A stretch of 64,000 nucleotides of DNA from Herbiconiux ginsengi (GCF_900107435.1 NZ_FNPZ01000008.1:34455-98454), one strand, 5' to 3'; counted from the first letter of the stretch, positions 8,452 through 17,573 are shown. Notes: a model not told the origin generated them from the sequence alone. Program-made: numbers and translations.

Positions 8452-8940
8452 ATGAGCACCATGTATCTGGTGATGATCCTGGGGTTGATGATCGTCGCCC
8501 CCCTCGTGTCCATCGTGAGCGAGTACTCGGCCGGCGGCGGCACCAACGATCTGCTGCTGCTCGTCGGCAAGTGGTTCGTGTTCTGGGCGGTGGGCATCCG
8601 GCTGTTCACGGCCGGGCTCTCGCAGAGCTTCCGGCCCGAGTTCACGGCCGGCAACATCCTCGGGTCGAAGTCGGCCGACCGCTCGGTGCTGCAGATCGTG
8701 CAGGAGCTCGGGTTCGCCAACCTGGGGTTCGGCGTGATCGGCATCCTCTCGCTGGTCTTCCCGACCTGGATCGTGCCGGCCGCCGTCGCGGGCGGTCTCT
8801 TCCTCGGCCTCGCCGGCATCCGTCACATCGGCAAGGCCGGCAAGAACACGAAGGAGTGGATCGCCACCCTCACCGACCTGCTCGTGTTCGTGGTGCTGGC
8901 GGTGTTCGTGGTCTACGTCTGGACCACCGGCGCCGCGTAA
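8452..8940 (+). CDS. Small integral membrane protein (DUF6790-like)
   Basis: A 162-residue hydrophobic protein with about four or five membrane segments (near residues 4-22, 35-58, 86-104, 107-125 and 141-159). A hydrophilic loop containing FRPEFTAGNILG sits between the second and third. I think it belongs to the uncharacterised DUF6790 family, but this is from memory of the overall look and not certain. The gene lies divergent from the DUF1611 operon and convergent with the acetyltransferase gene, only 6 bases apart. The ribosome site is weak. No function is assigned. Confidence 0.7.
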   Translation: MSTMYLVMILGLMIVAPLVSIVSEYSAGGGTNDLLLLVGKWFVFWAVGIRLFTAGLSQSFRPEFTAGNILGSKSADRSVLQIVQELGFANLGFGVIGILSLVFPTWIVPAAVAGGLFLGLAGIRHIGKAGKNTKEWIATLTDLLVFVVLAVFVVYVWTTGAA

Positions 8941-8946
8941 GCCCGC

Positions 8947-9525
8947 CTACCAGCTCCGCAGCACGGTGGCCTTCGGGCCCGCCACCAGGCTCGACGGCGG
9001 CACGTCGTCGGCCACGATCGCGCCTGCCGCGATCACCGCGTCACGCCCGATGGTGACGCCCGGCAGGATGGTGGCGCCGGCGCCGATCCACACGTTCTCG
9101 GCCACGTCGATCGGCGCACCGGTGAGGTACTGGCGGCGCTCGACGGGGTCGACCGGATGCCCCATCGTGATGAACGTGGCCTTCGGGCCGATCATCACGC
9201 CCTCGCCCAGCCGGATGCCGGCGAAGTCGAGGAAGGTGCAGCCCTGGTTGATGAAGACCCGCTCGGCCAGCTCGAGGCCCCGTCCGTGATCGGTGTAGAA
9301 CGGCGGATAGATCGTGACCCGCTGGGGCAGTGGGCGCCCCAGAATCTCGGCGAACAGCGTCGCCTTGCCCGCCTCGTCGTCGAAGGGCAGCAGGTTCAGG
9401 CGCGAGGTGAGCGCCGTGACCTCCCGCACCCGCTCGTTCATCGCCCGGAACTCGGGGCCTAGCACGCGTTCGCCTCGCGCCAGCAGCTCGGGGTCGTGGA
9501 TGGGGAGGAAGCGGTCGGCGCTCAT
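8947..9525 (-). CDS. Hexapeptide-repeat acetyltransferase (maltose/galactoside O-acetyltransferase family)
   Basis: A 192-residue left-handed beta-helix acetyltransferase of the NodL/LacA/Maa family. The N-terminal helical cap contains FAEILGRPLPQRVTI, then YTDHGRGLELAERVFINQGC, then the hexapeptide repeats with the catalytic His in ITMGHPVDPVERRQ and the CoA-side segment NVWIGAGATILPGVTIG. It would transfer acetyl from acetyl-CoA to a sugar or small hydroxyl acceptor. Its start overlaps the stop of the upstream MFS exporter by four bases (ATGA), so exporter and acetyltransferase are a translationally coupled pair, as in sugar or drug detoxification. Acceptor unknown. Confidence 0.9.
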   Translation of the reverse strand: MSADRFLPIHDPELLARGERVLGPEFRAMNERVREVTALTSRLNLLPFDDEAGKATLFAEILGRPLPQRVTIYPPFYTDHGRGLELAERVFINQGCTFLDFAGIRLGEGVMIGPKATFITMGHPVDPVERRQYLTGAPIDVAENVWIGAGATILPGVTIGRDAVIAAGAIVADDVPPSSLVAGPKATVLRSW

Positions 9526-11042
9526 GCCTCCATCGTGTCAGCGCGAGCCGCCGCAGCGGAGCCGGGCGCTCCGCCTGTCGAGCCGGCCGGATGCGTCGTC
9601 GCCGCGTGCCCACGCCGGCGGAACAGCAACGCCGAGAGCACCGCGCCGAACGCGAAGAACCCGGCGCCCCACCAGTACGCCGTGGCATAGCTGGCCACCG
9701 CGGCATCCGCCGTCACCTGATCGGTGACCGGCAGATGCGCGGCCACGTAGTCGGCGGCCGCCGTGGCGGCGAGCGTGTTGAGCAGAGCGGTGCCGATCGA
9801 GCCGCCGACCTGCTGGCTCGTGTTGACCAGGGCCGAACCCACGCCCGCGAAGTGGCCGTCGATGCCGAGCGTCGCCGTCTGGATCGACGCCGGCATGATC
9901 GACCCGATGCCGAAGCCCAGGATGATGAAGGCCGGCAGCAGGTCGGCCGCGTAACTGCTCTGCAGCGTGAGCCGGGTGAACATCAGCATTCCGACGGTGG
10001 CGAGGATCATGCCGCCCGGCACCATCAATTTCGGCCCGAGCCGAGGTAGCAGCAGGTTCGTCGACAGCTGTGCCGCGACGACCAGCGACGCGATCATCGG
10101 CAGGAAGGCGACGCCCGTCTCGATCGGGGTGTAGCCGAGCGATTTCTCGAGGTAGAAGGTGACGAACAGGAACACGCCGAACAGGCCGGCACCGGCGATG
10201 AACACCGAGCTGAAGGAGGCGCCGCGGTTGCGGTCGACCACGATCGACAGGGGGAGCAACGGATGCGCGGCCCTGCGTTGCCACCACACGAACGCGACGA
10301 GCAGGATGCCGCTCGCGATCAGCATGCCCCAGCTCCAGGGGGAGTCCCAGCCGTCGGTCTCGGCGTTCGACAGGCCGTAGACCAGGGCGAAGAGGGCGGC
10401 CGAGACGAGCACCGTGCCCGGCACGTCGAGCTTCGGCCGCTCGCCGTCGCGCTCGACGCTGGCCACGAACACCGCTCCGCCGATGACGGCCGCCACCGCG
10501 ATGAAGACGTTGATGTAGAGGTTCCAGCGCCAGTCGAAGTACTCGGTGAGGAATCCACCGAGGAGGAGACCGATGGCTCCGCCCGCTCCGGCGATCGCGC
10601 CGAAGACGCCGAACGCCCGGGCTCGTTCCTTCGGGACGGTGAAGGTGGTGGTCAACACCGCCAGTGCCGTGGGCGCGAGCAAGGCGGCGAAGGCGCCCTG
10701 CACGGCGCGGGCCGCGACCAGGGTGCCGAACCCGGGCGCCGCTCCACCCACGGCCGATGCCACGGCGAAACCGATCAGGCCGATGATGAAGGTGCGCTTG
10801 CGGCCGATCAGGTCGGAGAGCCGGCCGCCGAGCAGCAGCAGGCTGCCGAAGGCGAGCGAATAGGCCGTGATCACCCACTGCCGCTCCCCGTCGGAGAAGC
10901 CGAGGTCGGCCTGGGCCGCCGGCAGCGCGATGTTCACGACGGTGGAGTCGAGCACCACCATGAGCTGGGCGAGCGCGACGGTGGAGAGCACCCACCAGCG
11001 GCGGGCGGCGGTGCGAGGTGCGGACGGTGTCGAGACGGACAT
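9522..11042 (-). CDS. MFS drug/solute exporter, DHA2 (EmrB/QacA) type
   Basis: A 506-residue, probably 14-helix proton antiporter of the DHA2 branch. Motif D1 LDSTVVNIALP is at residues 31-41, motif A GGRLSDLIGRKR at 72-83, and motif C-like AGAGGAIGLLLGG follows in helix 5. A longer reading from 11348 is open but the coding look starts at ATG 11042. The gene is 8 bases downstream of a 55-codon ORF with a strong ribosome site, and the stop overlaps the acetyltransferase start. Family members export dyes, antiseptics and antibiotics; the substrate is unknown. Confidence 0.92.
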   Translation of the reverse strand: MSVSTPSAPRTAARRWWVLSTVALAQLMVVLDSTVVNIALPAAQADLGFSDGERQWVITAYSLAFGSLLLLGGRLSDLIGRKRTFIIGLIGFAVASAVGGAAPGFGTLVAARAVQGAFAALLAPTALAVLTTTFTVPKERARAFGVFGAIAGAGGAIGLLLGGFLTEYFDWRWNLYINVFIAVAAVIGGAVFVASVERDGERPKLDVPGTVLVSAALFALVYGLSNAETDGWDSPWSWGMLIASGILLVAFVWWQRRAAHPLLPLSIVVDRNRGASFSSVFIAGAGLFGVFLFVTFYLEKSLGYTPIETGVAFLPMIASLVVAAQLSTNLLLPRLGPKLMVPGGMILATVGMLMFTRLTLQSSYAADLLPAFIILGFGIGSIMPASIQTATLGIDGHFAGVGSALVNTSQQVGGSIGTALLNTLAATAAADYVAAHLPVTDQVTADAAVASYATAYWWGAGFFAFGAVLSALLFRRRGHAATTHPAGSTGGAPGSAAAARADTMEA

Positions 11043-11050
11043 GGTTCTAC

Positions 11051-11218
11051 CTATCGGTCGGATGGGTCGGAGAGCGAGACCGGCAGCGGGAGCGTCGTCA
11101 CGAGCGTGTCGAGGTTGCGCACGTTCTGGTCGTCGACCAGTCGTGTCGTGCCTGCCGCACAGCCGAGGGCCATCACGAAGGAGGCGGAGAGCGGCGCCGT
11201 TGCGATCGGGAGTGGCAT
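11051..11218 (-). CDS. 55-residue ORF upstream of the MFS exporter (small protein or leader)
   Basis: A 55-codon ORF begins at ATG 11218 with AGGAGG four bases upstream, the strongest ribosome site in this region, and ends 8 bases before the exporter start. The peptide starts MPLPIATAPLSASFVMALG, is mildly hydrophobic in the first third and polar afterwards (RLVDDQNVRNLDTLV). The exporter's own ribosome site is weak and lies inside the end of this ORF, so the exporter may depend on translation of the small ORF. I recognise no family. It may be a genuine small protein or a translational-coupling leader. Confidence 0.55.
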   Translation of the reverse strand: MPLPIATAPLSASFVMALGCAAGTTRLVDDQNVRNLDTLVTTLPLPVSLSDPSDR

Positions 11219-11370
11219 GCCGCCTCCTGACCGGGTGGTCGCGATGGATGTGGGCCAAGGTAGCAGCCATCCGGCTGCGGCACCAGGCTCTGCGGGCGAC
11301 CGCTTTGCTCCCGCAACGGCAGGCCCGGGCGGCGCCGCGAAGCGCCACCCGGGCCGGCCGTCAGAGCGGG

Positions 11371-13821
11371 TCACTCACCCGACAGACCCGATGCGCGGCG
11401 GCGACGCACGAGAACCAGCACGACGATGCCGAGGAGTGCGAGCAGGATCGCCCCGCCGACGGCTCCCGCGGGCAGCTCGGCACCGGTGTTGGCCAGCGCC
11501 GTGCTCCCGTCGGCGCCGTCGATCGGGATGGTGGGAGTCGTTCCGCCGGGGGTCGGAGCCGCGGCGCCTTCGATCGTGAAGTCGAAGCCGAGCGGCGCCG
11601 ACTCGCGAGTGCCGAGGGCCTGCACGACCGACGCCTCGTAGGCTCCGGCGGCGAGCGCTCGAGGGAGCACGATCGACCAGCGTCCGTTCTCATCGATCAC
11701 GTCGGTTCCTGCGATGCTTCCCGACATCCGCACCTCGGCTCCGGGCAGCCCGGTGCCGGAGAACGTGGTCAGTTTCGTGGCGGCGGGCAGCGACCCTTCG
11801 GGGGCGTCCGTGATCGTGAGACCGGTGAGGTCGGCGCGGGCGGTCAGCCACTCGCCCTGGTCGAGCACGTGGTCGACGATCCGGGTCTCCCCGATGCAGC
11901 CGTTCCAGCCGGCGCCCGGCTGGTTGTGGTCCATGCCCGCACCCATCAGCCACGGAGCATCCGGCACGAAGCTCTGGCCCACGTTGTCGCTCGCGTTGCG
12001 GAGCACGGGTGCGCCGTTCACGTACATGGTCGTCGTCCGGGTCGCCGGGTCGTTGACGATCGCGACGTGCATCCAGGTGTCGAGCTGGATCTCTCCCGAC
12101 CAGTTGACCCGGTCGCCGAGTCCGGGCTCATTGGGGATGACACTCCACTGGAACTCCTTGAGGTTCGACAGGCCAAGCACGACCGGTCCACCGTTGCCCC
12201 AGCGGTCGTACGGCACGCCGGGCATCTCGTTGCGGTTGCCCGCCCGGATCAGCGCCATCATCCACTGGTTCGTGCTCGCGGTCCACGACTTGTCGATCTT
12301 CAGGAAGGACTCGATCGTGTACCCGTTGTCGAAGGACTCGTTGTTGACAGGGGCGTCACTCGCGGTCTGGAAGTAGCTGTAACGCGAGTTGTTGCGGTCG
12401 GCGTTCGCGAAGCAGACGCTGGCGTCGTCGGACGACAGGTAGGCGTGGTCGCCCCCGATCGTGACGTCGTCGACCTGGGCGTTCGTCGCGCCGGACTCGG
12501 CGATGCCGACCCGCGTGAGGTCGTTGTCGCCGGCGACGTCGGGGACGCTCTGGCCCTCAGCCACGACGCCGGAGTTTCCGGTGAATCGCCAGTGCGCCAG
12601 CGTGCCGGCGACGTCGACATAGTCATCCGAGTTGCCGGGCGCCTCGGTCGACACCGGGTCGGGTCCGGTGAAGCCATCGAGCAGGATGTCGCGAGCCTTC
12701 TGCGACAGCGACGGCTGGGTGGCGGGGCCCACCGCGAAGGCGGGGTCGAAGGAAGCGAATCGTTCGGCGAAGTCGATCGGCACGTCGAATTGCTGGTTCA
12801 CGCCTTCGAGGAAGGGCTGGTCGTAGCTCGTGAGCTTCTCCTGAGGCTTCCAGGTGACCCACGGTGAGGCCGTCTGCACGGCGATGACGTTGTTGCTGAG
12901 ATCGAACTCGAACAGGCCGAGGTAGCCGTCGCCGCCTTCGTAGGCCATCTGGTAGTCGATGACGATCTGGGTGACCGAGTGGCCGAAGTCGTTCATCTTC
13001 ACCAGGTGGGACTCGCCGTGGAAATGCCCGTTGATGGTGAGGAAGATCTGATCGTTGCTGCGGATGAGCTTGTCCCAGAGCTCGAGGCCGTACTCGGTCT
13101 CCTTCGGGGAGACGGCATCCGAATCGATGTCGATCACCTGATGCGTCGTCAGGATGACCGGGAGCGTGGGGTGGGCGTCGATCACCGAATCCGCCCACGC
13201 GATCGTCGCGTCGGACACCCGCCAGCTGAGGGCCAGCACGAGATACTGCTGGCCTTCGGCCTCGAAGACGTGGTACTGGCTGAGGCCGGTCGGATCGCTG
13301 TCCTCATACGTGGAGACGTTCTTCGCGCGGTCCGGTCCGAACCAGCGGAGGAACGGCTCCTGGCTGAGGTCGTACTCGGTATCGTCGAGGTCGTCGTTCG
13401 AGTCTCGGACGTCATGGTTGCCCGGCGCCGTCGAGTACGGCAGCTTCGCGTCATCGAGCGTCTTCATCGCGTCGTCGGCTGCGACCCATTCGCGCTCCTG
13501 CCACGACTGGTCGACGATGTCGCCCAGTTGGGTGACGAACGGGATGTTGAGGGCGTCGCGGTTCGCGGCGAGCCATTCGGTCTGCACCTGGTAGGGGTCT
13601 TTGCCGTACCGCGGCTGGAACTGGTCGGCCGAGTAGCGCGAGTAGAACTGGGTGTCGGGGAGGACCGCGAGCGTGAAGCGCGACCCGAGGTCGTCGGCGG
13701 GCGCGGCTTGCGTCGCCGGAACTGCCGCGAACAGGGACAGAGCGATCGCTCCGGCTGCGGCTACCGCGCCGGCACGGACGAATCGGAGGCGGGATGGTGG
13801 ACGAGGAGTTGCGGGTGGCAC
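11371..13821 (-). CDS. Secreted, wall-anchored metallophosphoesterase with LamG-like domain
   Basis: An 816-residue surface protein. An N-terminal signal peptide is followed by a calcineurin-like phosphoesterase domain (about residues 45-310) with metal-ligand motifs LPDTQ, QLGDIVDQ, GNHD, TTHQ and NGHFHGES. A concanavalin/LamG-type domain (about 430-640) follows, with MHVAIVNDPATRTTTMYVNG. The C-terminus carries an LANTG sorting signal, hydrophobic helix and RRRR tail, as expected for sortase anchoring with the LAxTG variant common in actinobacteria. The start is GTG 13821 after AAGGAAG. It probably releases phosphate from an extracellular ester; the substrate is unknown. It is transcribed divergently from the zinc-ribbon SDR gene. 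Confidence 0.9.
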   Translation of the reverse strand: MPPATPRPPSRLRFVRAGAVAAAGAIALSLFAAVPATQAAPADDLGSRFTLAVLPDTQFYSRYSADQFQPRYGKDPYQVQTEWLAANRDALNIPFVTQLGDIVDQSWQEREWVAADDAMKTLDDAKLPYSTAPGNHDVRDSNDDLDDTEYDLSQEPFLRWFGPDRAKNVSTYEDSDPTGLSQYHVFEAEGQQYLVLALSWRVSDATIAWADSVIDAHPTLPVILTTHQVIDIDSDAVSPKETEYGLELWDKLIRSNDQIFLTINGHFHGESHLVKMNDFGHSVTQIVIDYQMAYEGGDGYLGLFEFDLSNNVIAVQTASPWVTWKPQEKLTSYDQPFLEGVNQQFDVPIDFAERFASFDPAFAVGPATQPSLSQKARDILLDGFTGPDPVSTEAPGNSDDYVDVAGTLAHWRFTGNSGVVAEGQSVPDVAGDNDLTRVGIAESGATNAQVDDVTIGGDHAYLSSDDASVCFANADRNNSRYSYFQTASDAPVNNESFDNGYTIESFLKIDKSWTASTNQWMMALIRAGNRNEMPGVPYDRWGNGGPVVLGLSNLKEFQWSVIPNEPGLGDRVNWSGEIQLDTWMHVAIVNDPATRTTTMYVNGAPVLRNASDNVGQSFVPDAPWLMGAGMDHNQPGAGWNGCIGETRIVDHVLDQGEWLTARADLTGLTITDAPEGSLPAATKLTTFSGTGLPGAEVRMSGSIAGTDVIDENGRWSIVLPRALAAGAYEASVVQALGTRESAPLGFDFTIEGAAAPTPGGTTPTIPIDGADGSTALANTGAELPAGAVGGAILLALLGIVVLVLVRRRRASGLSGE

Positions 13822-13852
13822 GTATCTTCCTTACGGATCGACGTCGACGGTT

Positions 13853-13870
13853 CGCTCTCGAGCGAGAGCG
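13853..13870. promoter_or_regulatory. Perfect inverted repeat in divergent intergenic region
   Basis: CGCTCTCG-AG-CGAGAGCG is an 8+2+8 perfect inverted repeat, 32 bases upstream of the metallophosphoesterase start and about 130 bases upstream of the SDR start. It may be an operator for the phosphoesterase gene; no regulator is adjacent. Confidence 0.35.
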
Positions 13871-13992
13871 CTCCCACGCTCCCTTCTCAATCGGTCGCCG
13901 AGGTTGCGGGCGCGTGAACGACGCGATGACCGGGTCGTAACGTCGCAGGGCGCCGTTGCCACCGGCACGACAGGGAGCGGGTGTGCTCGGCC

Positions 13993-14006
13993 TACAATCG
14001 TCTGTG
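13993..14006 (+). promoter_or_regulatory. Leaderless promoter of the zinc-ribbon SDR gene
   Basis: TACAAT at 13993-13998 is a near-perfect -10 box, and the first in-frame GTG begins 5 bases later at 14004. Transcription would start at or within a base or two of the GTG, giving a leaderless mRNA. No purine-rich ribosome site precedes the GTG, which supports this. No good -35 is visible. Confidence 0.6.
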
Positions 14007-15479
14007 CCCTCCGCCTCTCCTGAGATCCCGTCGACCGGCGCCATCGCGCCTGCGGATCTCGCGACCACCCTCGAGGTGCTCGCCCGCATGGCCGAACTCG
14101 ACGAGAGTCATCCCGACTTCGTCGCCGTGCGGCACGCCACCGCCCTGATGTTCAAGGCGGTGAAGAAGCAGCGCCGCCGCGAGATCCGCGCAGCCGTGGC
14201 CGACGCCGATCGCAGCGTGATCGCCGCCACCGCCACCGGGGCGCCCGATCGCATCGACGACGAGACCCGCGGCATCCCGATCGCCACCTCCACCACCACG
14301 CCCACCGCGGGAACGCTGCTGAAGGCGCGCAACTGCTACATCTGCAAGCAGCCCTACACGCTGGTCGACGCCTTCTACCACCAGCTCTGCCCCGACTGCG
14401 CGGCCATGAGCCACGCCAAGCGCGACGCCCGCACCGACCTCACCGGCACCCGGGCGCTGCTCACCGGAGGGCGCGCGAAGATCGGCATGTACATCGCGCT
14501 GCGGTTGCTGCGCGACGGCGCCCACACCACCATCACCACCCGGTTCCCGCGCGACGCCGTGCGCCGCTTCAGCAGCCTGCCCGACTCCGCCGACTGGCTG
14601 CACCGGCTGAAGATCGTGGGCATCGACCTGCGCGATCCGGCGCAGGTGATCGCGCTCGCCGACGAGGTCGCCACCGCCGGTCCGCTCGACATCCTGATCA
14701 ACAACGCCGCACAGACGGTGCGTCGCTCGCCCGGCGCTTATCAGGCTCTCGTGGATGCCGAACTCGCGCCGCTGCCCGACGGGCCGCTTCCCGAGTTGGT
14801 CACCTTCGGCCACACCAACGACGCGCATCCGCACGCGCTCGCCGATTCGGTGAACACGCATCCGATCCTCGCGGCGGCCGCGTCACGGGCCGACGAGCTC
14901 ACCGAGCAGGCGATGGCGCCCGGGTCGAGCTCGCTCGAGCGACTGGCCGCCGGCACCGCGATCGACGCCGGGGGACTGGTGCCCGACCTCCATGACGTGA
15001 ACTCCTGGACCCAGCACGTCGACGAGGTCGACCCGCTCGAGATGCTCGAGGTGCAACTGGCCAACACGACCGCACCGTTCCTGCTGATCTCGAGGCTCCG
15101 CGCCGCGATGCGCGCCACAGGGTCCCGCCGCAGCTACGTCGTGAACGTCAGCGCCATGGAGGGGGTGTTCGGCCGCGGATACAAGGGGCCCGGACATCCG
15201 CACACCAACATGGCCAAGGCCGCTCTGAACATGCTCACCCGCACGAGTGCCCGCGAGATGTTCGAGACCGACAACATCCTGATGACCAGCGTCGACACCG
15301 GCTGGATCACGGATGAGCGCCCGCACCCCACCAAGGTGCGACTCGCCGAAGAGGGCTTCCATGCCCCGCTCGACCTCGTCGACGGCGCCGCGCGGGTCTA
15401 CGACCCGATCGTGCGCGGCCAGGCCGGCGAAGACCTGTTCGGCGTCTTCCTCAAGGACTACGCCCCGAGCGCGTGGTGA
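14004..15479 (+). CDS. SDR-like protein with N-terminal zinc ribbon
   Basis: A 491-residue protein with three parts: a helical N-terminus, a four-Cys zinc ribbon (Cys111, Cys114, Cys129, Cys132; NCYICKQ and LCPDC) and a Rossmann SDR domain from about residue 143. The SDR cofactor loop is TGGRAKIG (154-161) and NNAAQ matches NNAG. The YxxxK position reads TNMAK (Thr401, Lys405), so the catalytic Tyr of classical SDRs is missing although Ser in NVSAMEG is present. The domain may bind NAD(P) without normal dehydrogenase chemistry, or use the Tyr in RGYKG. Start chosen from the leaderless promoter. It ends 7 bases from the convergent DUF262 gene. Confidence 0.8.
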   Translation: MPSASPEIPSTGAIAPADLATTLEVLARMAELDESHPDFVAVRHATALMFKAVKKQRRREIRAAVADADRSVIAATATGAPDRIDDETRGIPIATSTTTPTAGTLLKARNCYICKQPYTLVDAFYHQLCPDCAAMSHAKRDARTDLTGTRALLTGGRAKIGMYIALRLLRDGAHTTITTRFPRDAVRRFSSLPDSADWLHRLKIVGIDLRDPAQVIALADEVATAGPLDILINNAAQTVRRSPGAYQALVDAELAPLPDGPLPELVTFGHTNDAHPHALADSVNTHPILAAAASRADELTEQAMAPGSSSLERLAAGTAIDAGGLVPDLHDVNSWTQHVDEVDPLEMLEVQLANTTAPFLLISRLRAAMRATGSRRSYVVNVSAMEGVFGRGYKGPGHPHTNMAKAALNMLTRTSAREMFETDNILMTSVDTGWITDERPHPTKVRLAEEGFHAPLDLVDGAARVYDPIVRGQAGEDLFGVFLKDYAPSAW

Positions 15480-15486
15480 CTCGGCC

Positions 15487-17511
15487 CTACATCACCGCGC
15501 CGATGTAGGAGTACTTCACGAAGACGTCGGAGGCCAGCCCCGCCTCCTCGAGCACGCCCTGCACCGCGGTGAGCATGTACTTCGAATCCCAGCCCATGTA
15601 GAGGTAGTTCGACTCGTCGAGGGCGTCCCAGTGCCCGTTCCACGACTGCGCTTCGTAGATCGGGCCCCCGCGGCGGGCGCTGAAGGCCACCACGCTCTCG
15701 CGAGAGTCGGCCCAGAGACGCTTGAAGATGCGGTTGAAGAGGTATTTGACGTCGTAGACCTCCCAGTGCTCGCCCCGGTACTCCACGTATTCGAACTCGC
15801 GCTCCCAGCCGCGCGGCCAGCCCCGGCGGCGCACCGCGTCGAGGATGGGGGTGAGGCCGTCGTCGTCGATCGACACCACGGCCGGCCGCTTCCAGACCTC
15901 CAGGAAGATCTCGGTGAGGCGCACCGTGCGGTCGGCGATCGCGGCCGTGCCCCAGGCGGCGACCTCGGCGAGTTCTCGAGTGGTCGGCACCGCGCTCTGC
16001 GCGTAGAGCCCGCGCTTCTCGGGGAACGAGCCGCCGAAGGCGCGCTCGGCCAGACCCTGCTCGAGCAACGTGAGATTGCCGAGGGTGGGGGCGAGCGCAC
16101 GATGGCTGTTCTGCTCGTCATCCGTGTACTCCGCCCACTCCCGGATGCCGTCACCGCTCCAGTCGTCGGAAGGGGCGAGCGGCACCACGTGGTCGACCTC
16201 CAGGCCCGCCGGGCTCCCGACGCCGGCGATGCGGCCGAGCACGTAGGCGGTGTGGGGGAGTTCGCTGTACTTCAGCGCCACCCGCACCCGCTCGTCGGAG
16301 GGTGTCACCCGGGCGATCGCGCGCACCACTTCGTCGGTTCCGGCCGCGCGGGCGCGGCAGAGTCGCGCCACCAGGCGGTCGTTGCTCACGCCCACCACCG
16401 TGCGGCGGAGCAGGAGCGACTGCACATGCTCCAGGAGGGCGATCAGCTCCTCCTTCGCGACCTCGTCGTGCGTGTAGTCGACGTAGGCGCGCATCACGAG
16501 GGGGTACATCCCACGCCCGAAGGTGTTGACATAGCCGAGTTGCTGCGCGATCTCCGGATCGGCTTCCTGGGCCGGATCGAGCAGCACACGGTAGGCGTCC
16601 GAATACTCCCGCCACTCGGTCGCGTGCGCCCGCAGCGTCGCGAGGTCGAGCCGGGGGAACTCGTGCCGGAAGGCGTCGTACACGCCGCGCTCACCGGCGA
16701 TGGCCACCTCGCGCCCGGTGGTCATCACCAGGTAGTGGCGCCAGAAGCTGCCGATGACCTCGCCGGTGTTCTGCTCGATCGGCAGCCAGAAGGTGTCTTC
16801 GATCTCGCTCTGCTCGGCGTGCGAGAGCCCCATCAGCACGTAGTTGTGGATGAGCTCGTGATCGCGCAGCGGCTCGCCCGTGGAATTGAGGCTCTCGAAG
16901 ATCTGCTGCGCGTTCGCATCCGGTCCCAGCGTGATGGCGACGTGCTCGAGCTTCTGCAGGCCGCGCCAGATGCGGGCCACCTCCTCGGGGCGCACCTGGC
17001 TGCGGAAGAAGGCGTAGTTGTCGTCGAAGCGGGAGTCGCGCAGGCCCTCCTCGGCCGAGCGGTGGTCGAGCACGACGCTCTCGAAGATCTCGGCCCAGCC
17101 GCGGTGCGGGCGCAGTTTGGTGCGCGTGGGGTCTCCCGCGCGCACGAGCACCTTCGCGAGCTCGGCCGCCAGCTCGGCGTCGTCGTTCTTCACCGTGTGG
17201 TGCAGGGCCGCGACGAGCAGCATGAGCGTGGTGATGCGTTGCTGCCCGTCGATGAGGACGAGCTCGGCGTCGTCGTCATCGTCGTCGGCCGCGGTGGAGA
17301 GGATGGAGCCGATGAAATGGCGGTGCCGGTCGTCGCCGAAATCCGCGACGGCACGGATGTCGCCGAGCAGCTGCTCGCAGCCGCCGATGTCCCAGCGGTA
17401 CTGACGCTGGTAGACCGGGACCACGATGGTGGTGGACGCCTCGGAGAGCCAGGCGATGGTGTTGACGGCGGTGGCTTCGACGTTGGTGGCGGTGACGAGA
17501 GCGGTGACCAT
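15487..17511 (-). CDS. DUF262/DUF1524 protein, GmrSD-like nuclease
   Basis: A 674-residue protein joining a DUF262 (ParB/sulfiredoxin-like) domain at the N-terminus with a DUF1524 HNH-type domain near residues 430-520. DUF262 shows VPVYQRQYRWD and LIDGQQRITTL; DUF1524 shows EVDHVVPL, NSHRALAPTLGNLTLLE and an ordered C-terminal extension. GmrS-GmrD fusions of this kind are type IV restriction enzymes that cleave modified, for example glucosylated hydroxymethylcytosine, DNA; others act in phage-defence loci. An acid run DDDDDD near residue 75 is a local oddity. The gene is single, with no methylase nearby, consistent with a modification-dependent nuclease. Activity is inferred from domains only. 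Confidence 0.88.
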   Translation of the reverse strand: MVTALVTATNVEATAVNTIAWLSEASTTIVVPVYQRQYRWDIGGCEQLLGDIRAVADFGDDRHRHFIGSILSTAADDDDDDAELVLIDGQQRITTLMLLVAALHHTVKNDDAELAAELAKVLVRAGDPTRTKLRPHRGWAEIFESVVLDHRSAEEGLRDSRFDDNYAFFRSQVRPEEVARIWRGLQKLEHVAITLGPDANAQQIFESLNSTGEPLRDHELIHNYVLMGLSHAEQSEIEDTFWLPIEQNTGEVIGSFWRHYLVMTTGREVAIAGERGVYDAFRHEFPRLDLATLRAHATEWREYSDAYRVLLDPAQEADPEIAQQLGYVNTFGRGMYPLVMRAYVDYTHDEVAKEELIALLEHVQSLLLRRTVVGVSNDRLVARLCRARAAGTDEVVRAIARVTPSDERVRVALKYSELPHTAYVLGRIAGVGSPAGLEVDHVVPLAPSDDWSGDGIREWAEYTDDEQNSHRALAPTLGNLTLLEQGLAERAFGGSFPEKRGLYAQSAVPTTRELAEVAAWGTAAIADRTVRLTEIFLEVWKRPAVVSIDDDGLTPILDAVRRRGWPRGWEREFEYVEYRGEHWEVYDVKYLFNRIFKRLWADSRESVVAFSARRGGPIYEAQSWNGHWDALDESNYLYMGWDSKYMLTAVQGVLEEAGLASDVFVKYSYIGAVM

Positions 17512-17573
17512 AGGGAGCGAGTTTACGGGATGTTTATGTCGTGGTCCCGTGGCGCACCGCGCACGCAGGGGGT

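Noticed and set aside
11043..11348. N-terminal extension of the MFS exporter to 11348
   Set aside because: The extra 102 residues have Arg-rich shadow composition and overlap the 55-codon ORF; the coding look begins at ATG 11042.
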